DNA of 17,150 bases from an uncultured Eubacteriales bacterium (GTDB taxonomy: Bacteria > Bacillota > Clostridia > Oscillospirales > Oscillospiraceae): positions 1 to 17,150 of the forward strand of contig URPA01000042.1 in NCBI GenBank assembly GCA_900549545.1. Direction: 5' to 3'. Shown here one piece after another: positions 14,226-17,150 of the stretch. Position 1 is the first letter of the stretch, and each line of letters starts with the position of its first letter. The position numbers were made by a program, and so were the translations under genes. The notes under the pieces were generated by a model, which did not search any database, had not been told where the DNA came from, and saw only the letters and a list, made by a program, of their open reading frames with translations.

Positions 14226-14986
14226 GCATCACAAGGCTTGCCCTCGCCCTCGCCGCGCCCCTGCCGAAGCTGGAGGGTTTTGAGCGGTATATGTTCATCG
14301 GCCCGCACCCGGACGATATTGAAATCGGCGCGGGGGCGACGGCGGCAATGCTGACCGCCGCCGGGAAAAAGGTCTGCTTTTTAATATGCACCGACGGGCG
14401 CTTCGGCTCTGTGGACACTCCGCCGGAGGAGCTTATACCCATCCGGCAGGCCGAGGCGCGCGCCTCGGCAGCAGCGCTTGGCGTGGAGGATGTCCGCTTT
14501 CTCCCGTTCTCTGACGGCGGGTTTTACGATTTCCGGGCGTTGGTATCCGCTATTGCGAAAGAGGTTGGGGACTTTAAGCCCGATGTCATCTTCGCGCCGG
14601 ATCACTGCGTCACCAGCGAGTGCCACATTGACCATCTGAACACCGGCAGGGCCGCAGCGGAGATTGCCTATTTTGCCCCCTACGCCCGGCTCATGGCGGA
14701 GCATGGCGCGCAGAGCGCCCCGGTCAAGGCGCTGGCCTACTACATGACCGCAAAGGCAAACCGCTTTGTCAAAACCTCGGCCGCGCTGCTGAGCAGGCAG
14801 CTTTCATCGGTGTTTGACTGCCACAAGAGCCAGTTTCCCACCGGCTGCGGCGAGGGGAAGGCCATCGCCCTGTATCTGCGCCTGCGCTCGGCCGATTTCG
14901 GCCTGCGCTGCCTGTGCGCCCACGCGGAGGGCTTCCGCGTCCTCGGCGTGACGCAGATGCACTGCCTGCCCGAGGCCAGGGACTGA
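14222..14986 (+). CDS. PIG-L/LmbE-family deacetylase
   Basis: 254 residues. Zinc-site motifs are PHPDDIE at 28-34 (H29, D32) and CHIDHLNTG at 134-142 (H138), with TDGRFGS at 58-63 and RQAEARASAAALGV at 75-88, all typical of the family. These enzymes remove acetyl from N-acetylglucosamine-type groups, as in GlcNAc-PI, bacillithiol or mycothiol synthesis and chitooligosaccharide use. The start lies within the end of the transporter gene, with AAAGGGGCAGG just upstream. Coupling to a sugar symporter favours a catabolic role on an imported N-acetylated compound; a bacillithiol role (BshB) is less likely because no bsh genes are nearby. There is no signal peptide, so it acts in the cytoplasm. Confidence 0.88.
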   Translation: MSITRLALALAAPLPKLEGFERYMFIGPHPDDIEIGAGATAAMLTAAGKKVCFLICTDGRFGSVDTPPEELIPIRQAEARASAAALGVEDVRFLPFSDGGFYDFRALVSAIAKEVGDFKPDVIFAPDHCVTSECHIDHLNTGRAAAEIAYFAPYARLMAEHGAQSAPVKALAYYMTAKANRFVKTSAALLSRQLSSVFDCHKSQFPTGCGEGKAIALYLRLRSADFGLRCLCAHAEGFRVLGVTQMHCLPEARD

Positions 14987-14998
14987 AAAAACGCTCAA

Positions 14999-15169
14999 AT
15001 TTGCACCAATCCAACGCCGCCCCTGCGTAAGGGGAGGTGGCAAAAATCTTTGATTTTTGACGGAGGGGTCGTCTGCCGCAATTGAGGTTTGCTTTTGTGC
15101 AAAACTATTCGTTCAATCCCCTCAGTCAGCCCCTGGCTGACAGCTCCCCTTGCCGCAAGGGGAGCCTTT
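14999..15169 (-). repeat. hairpin-chain intergenic repeat, copy C (inverted relative to A and B)
   Basis: In the opposite orientation to copy A: ATTTGCACCAATCC end box; stem of CCCCT/AGGGG (about 15021-15034); stem CAAAAATC/GATTTTTG with loop TTT (15041-15059); GGAGGGGTCG; variable interior; CAATCCCCTCA; stem GTCAGCC/GGCTGAC with loop CCT (15125-15141); stem GCTCCCCTTG/CAAGGGGAGC with loop CCG (15143-15165). It makes up most of the 304-bp gap 14987-15290. Confidence 0.75.
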
Positions 15170-15186
15170 GGGGTACGACAATCGAC

Positions 15187-15221
15187 AAATCGCCGCCCGA
15201 AAATCGGGCGGCGATTTTTTT
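15187..15221 (+). terminator. strong intrinsic terminator
   Basis: A perfect 14-bp stem (15187-15200 with 15204-15217, loop AAA) ends in a run of seven T (15215-15221). It isolates the deacetylase operon from the SPFH operon, whose -35 box starts 11 bases later. Confidence 0.88.
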
Positions 15222-15231
15222 ACACTTCCTA

Positions 15232-15260
15232 TTGACACGCAGATATGTAAGTGATATTAT
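15232..15260 (+). promoter_or_regulatory. strong promoter of the SPFH operon
   Basis: TTGACA (15232-15237), exactly 17 bases, TATTAT (15255-15260). A strong ribosome site AAGGAGG follows at 15274-15280, serving the small ORF rather than the SPFH gene. Confidence 0.8.
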
Positions 15261-15270
15261 TTTGATATCA
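15252..15270 (+). promoter_or_regulatory. operator candidate: 11-bp-spaced TGATAT sites
   Basis: TGATAT occurs at 15252-15257 and 15263-15268, the second inside the palindrome TGATATCA. The 11-bp spacing places both on one DNA face and they overlap the -10 box. Ribbon-helix-helix proteins bind short sites with such spacing, and one is encoded in this operon, so autoregulation is plausible. Confidence 0.35.
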
Positions 15271-15290
15271 TATAAGGAGGAGGTGAGTAA

Positions 15291-15449
15291 GTGATGAATA
15301 AATCGGCGAAAATGATTTGCGAGAGAATATGTGTCCTGATGAAGGCGGGCTTTCGCAGACAATACTTTGTGTATGGCAAGAAAGGCCGACAAAGTCAGGG
15401 CGCAAATTGTCCGCAAAGCGCCGAGGCGATTTGTTCAGCGCTTACTTAA
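15291..15449 (+). CDS. small leader ORF of unknown function, possibly a gene remnant
   Basis: About 51-52 residues from GTG 15291 or ATG 15294 (NKSAKMICERICVLMKAGF at the start) to TAA 15447-15449. It has the best ribosome site in the region (AAGGAGG, 10 bases before the GTG) and lies directly behind the strong promoter. The last seven or so codons are supplied by a copy of repeat family 2 (15426-15443), so the 3' end looks acquired. It stops 8 bases before the SPFH ATG. It may be the stump of a former gene broken by the repeat, kept because its translation delivers ribosomes to the SPFH gene. No family is recognised. Confidence 0.4.
   Translation: MMNKSAKMICERICVLMKAGFRRQYFVYGKKGRQSQGANCPQSAEAICSALT
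15426..15443 (-). repeat. repeat family 2 arm before the SPFH gene
   Basis: The complement of 15426-15443 is AAGCGCTGAACAAATCGC, identical over 18 bases to 11856-11873. A short opposing arm AAGCGC (about 15414-15419) could pair with its end GCGCTT. Confidence 0.6.
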
Positions 15450-15457
15450 AAAAGAAT

Positions 15458-16483
15458 ATGAAAGAGAAAATCCTTAACAACAGAAAAAACGGCATGGGTA
15501 TGATGCTGCTGTTTCTTGTGCTCTATATCTCGGCCATCGGGCTTATCGTGCTGGGTGGCTTTGCCTCGCGTTACGGCACGGCTGCCGCGGTGGTCATGAT
15601 AGTCGTTGGCATTATATGGGTGGTTCTGGGCTGGATTCCGTTTTGCGGGCTGAAGGTCGTAAAGCCGCAGGAGGCCCTTGTGCTGACGCTCTTCGGCAAA
15701 TACGTCGGCACGCTCAAGGACGCGGGCTTCTATTTTGTTAACCCCTTCTGCACGAGCGTCAACCCCGCCGCCAAAACCCGCCTCAACCAGAGCGGCGATG
15801 TGGACGCGGGCAGCGGCAAATTCAACATCAAGCTCGGCGATGACAGCGCGGCGAATATCCAGGTGACGAACAACAAAATTTCCCTCAAGGTCATGACCCT
15901 CTCCAACAGCCGCCAGAAGATAAACGACTGCCTCGGCAACCCCATAGAGATCGGCGTCGCGGTGATGTGGCGCGTGGTGGACACGGCGAAGGCGGTGTTC
16001 AACGTGGATAACTACAAGGAGTACCTCTCCCTCCAGTGCGACAGCGCGGTGCGAAACATCGTGCGCCTGTACCCATACGATGTGGCCCCCGGCGTCGATA
16101 CAACCGGCGACGGACTTGCCGACGAGGGGAGCCTTCGCGGCTCGAGCGAGACGGTGGCAAGGCGCATCAGGGACGAGATCCAGCAGAAGGTGGAGGAGGC
16201 CGGGCTTGAGATCATCGAGGCGCGGATAACCTACCTCGCCTACGCGCCGGAGATCGCCGCGGTGATGCTCCAGCGCCAGCAGGCCAGCGCCATCATCGAC
16301 GCCAGAAAGATGATCGTGGACGGGGCTGTTGGTATGGTGGAGATGGCCCTGGAGCGGCTCAGTGAGAAGCAGGTGGTGGAGCTGGACGAGGAGCGGAAGG
16401 CTGCCATGGTGTCCAACCTGCTGGTGGTTCTCTGCGGCAATCACGATGCCCAGCCCGTCGTCAATTCGGGCAGCCTGTACTGA
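15458..16483 (+). CDS. SPFH (band 7/stomatin-like) domain membrane protein
   Basis: 341 residues from ATG 15458. Two hydrophobic segments (about 15-37 and 42-63) anchor it, followed by the SPFH domain: GLKVVKPQEALVLTLFGKYVGTLKDAGFYFVNPF at the start, IGVAVMWRVVDTAKAVFNVDNYKEYL in the middle and GLEIIEARITYLAYAPEIAAVMLQRQQASAIIDAR before a coiled region. SPFH proteins form large oligomeric scaffolds at membranes. Residues 214-223 (DTTGDGLADE) resemble a calcium-binding loop. The frame is open from 15317, but the family start fits MKEKILNNRKNG. The local ribosome site is poor, so translation probably depends on coupling to the small ORF ending 8 bases upstream. Precise role unknown. Confidence 0.88.
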   Translation: MKEKILNNRKNGMGMMLLFLVLYISAIGLIVLGGFASRYGTAAAVVMIVVGIIWVVLGWIPFCGLKVVKPQEALVLTLFGKYVGTLKDAGFYFVNPFCTSVNPAAKTRLNQSGDVDAGSGKFNIKLGDDSAANIQVTNNKISLKVMTLSNSRQKINDCLGNPIEIGVAVMWRVVDTAKAVFNVDNYKEYLSLQCDSAVRNIVRLYPYDVAPGVDTTGDGLADEGSLRGSSETVARRIRDEIQQKVEEAGLEIIEARITYLAYAPEIAAVMLQRQQASAIIDARKMIVDGAVGMVEMALERLSEKQVVELDEERKAAMVSNLLVVLCGNHDAQPVVNSGSLY

Positions 16484-16485
16484 TT

Positions 16486-16689
16486 ATGGCAGAGACACCG
16501 AAAAAACAGATCCCCCTCCGCCTTTCCGCCAAGCTGTACAATGAGATCGCTGCTTGGGCGGAGGATGATTTCCGCTCCGTAAACGGGCAGATTGAATATC
16601 TGCTCACCGAATGTGTCCGCCAGCGCAAGAAAAATGGGAAATACGTTTCCGACACGATGGATAAACCGCCGGAACTGGATATCTCATGA
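16486..16689 (+). CDS. Arc-like ribbon-helix-helix protein
   Basis: 67 residues, starting 2 bases after the SPFH stop. KKQIPLRLSAKLYNEIAAW supplies the beta-strand and first helix, and SVNGQIEYLLTECVRQRKK the second helix, matching the Arc/MetJ fold that binds DNA as a dimer through the strand. The C-terminal 20 residues are polar and probably disordered. Such small proteins are often annotated as antitoxins; no toxin is adjacent, so an autoregulator or an adaptor for the SPFH protein is as likely. There is no visible ribosome site of its own beyond the end of the SPFH gene, which implies coupled translation. Confidence 0.78.
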   Translation: MAETPKKQIPLRLSAKLYNEIAAWAEDDFRSVNGQIEYLLTECVRQRKKNGKYVSDTMDKPPELDIS

Positions 16690-16776
16690 TTTCCAGCATA
16701 AAAAGCCCTTCTACTTGCCAAACCCACTATCGACAATTATAAAACAATACAAATTTTTCACATTTTAAACAAATCA

Positions 16777-16819
16777 GGGAGTACAGATGTTATAACAACA
16801 GTGCTGTACTCCCCGCTTT
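16777..16819. terminator. probable terminator of the SPFH/RHH operon
   Basis: GGGAGTACAG (16777-16786) pairs perfectly with CTGTACTCCC (16804-16813), followed by CCGCTTTTAT. The 17-base loop contains the palindrome TGTTATAACA (16788-16797). It lies 87 bases after the RHH stop. The T run is short. Confidence 0.55.
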
Positions 16820-17150
16820 TATCTATTCGTGCACAGAGGGTAATGACTTTCTGAATGCTCTGAACACCAATTCTGTTTTGTATGGTATTTAACGCTTATA
16901 ATTATAATTGTTAAGCTTATTTTCTTCGTTCTTTGTGTTAATTTATCTTTTGTATTTTAGTATTTCTATAATTCTATAAAATGATATATTACTTGCAATT
17001 TGCTTTCTCTATATGTATTTTTCTGTTTCGTTTTTCTATTTTGTTTTTCTATTACGTTTTTCTGATGCATTTTATATTTCATTTTTTCTGAGAGTATTTC
17101 TACAGCCATTCTTATGTATGAATGGTTCTGTCAATCACATACACAGCCTC
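16820..17150. other. AT-rich, pyrimidine-rich region without genes
   Basis: No plausible gene is seen on either strand. Composition shifts abruptly from the GC-rich genes to very AT-rich DNA. It contains the palindrome TTATAATTATAA near 16905, a 13-bp tandem repeat (separate entry) and CCATTC/GAATGG (17106-17111, 17120-17125) near the right edge, which may be a weak hairpin of the next, unseen locus. Confidence 0.5.
17018..17069 (+). repeat. four 13-bp T-rich tandem units
   Basis: The units are TTTTTCTGTTTCG, TTTTTCTATTTTG, TTTTTCTATTACG and TTTTTCTGATGCA. All begin TTTTTCT and then diverge. The regular T-tracts could bend DNA; a direct role is not evident. Confidence 0.55.

Noticed and set aside
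15317..15457. Upstream extension of the SPFH protein by 47 residues
   Set aside because: The extra residues look random, overlap a repeat and lack a ribosome site; the family normally starts a few residues before the first membrane segment, as ATG 15458 does.
15446..16444. 332-codon minus-strand frame
   Set aside because: Antisense to the SPFH gene, His- and Leu-rich shadow translation.
16980..17069. CRISPR array or replication iterons
   Set aside because: The 13-bp units are contiguous, T-rich and diverging, without spacers or a nearby replication or cas gene.

Overview
The window reads as chromosomal DNA of a GC-rich (about 60% in genes), endospore-forming member of the Clostridia, most likely Oscillospirales and probably gut-associated. 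The support is the dipicolinate synthase pair (dpaA-dpaB) at the left edge, the Firmicutes-type ribosome binding sites and sigma-A promoters (several match TTGACA-N17-TATAAT closely), and short palindromic intergenic repeats like those I recognise from Oscillospiraceae genomes. The genus is inference; no rRNA or tRNA gene is visible.

Layout. 1-884: end of a spore dipicolinate operon. 881-3586: a MocR-type regulator that lacks the usual end of its aminotransferase domain, an AT-richer membrane-anchored protein of unknown function and a threonine aldolase, apparently one operon closed by a strong terminator. 3850-7238: a nitrilase (minus strand) divergent from a large, highly codon-biased FMN/FAD/4Fe-4S ene-reductase with a structured leader. 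7633-8334: an orphan LytTR response regulator converging on two tandem leucine-rich-repeat surface proteins (8387-11646, minus strand). 11731-12588: cysE (serine acetyltransferase) behind a near-perfect promoter, a palindromic operator candidate at the start site and a 16-codon open frame with two Cys codons. 12692-14986: a GPH-family symporter overlapping a PIG-L/LmbE-type deacetylase, suggesting import and deacetylation of an N-acetylated compound. 15232-16689: a promoter, a small ORF built partly from a repeat, an SPFH membrane protein and an Arc-like ribbon-helix-helix protein. 16690-17150 is very AT-rich and shows no gene.

Two dispersed repeat families occupy the gaps. The first (3605, 7279, 12624, 14999) is a chain of hairpins whose inner stems change sequence while keeping their pairing. 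The second is built on AAGCGCTGAACAAATCGC (9974, 11855, 15426).

The most interesting signals are the cysE leader (operator, Cys-codon peptide, hairpin that begins at its stop codon), the covarying hairpin repeats, and the SPFH/RHH operon with an 11-bp-spaced operator candidate and a repeat-derived leader ORF. All function calls come from reading the sequence; no searches were run.
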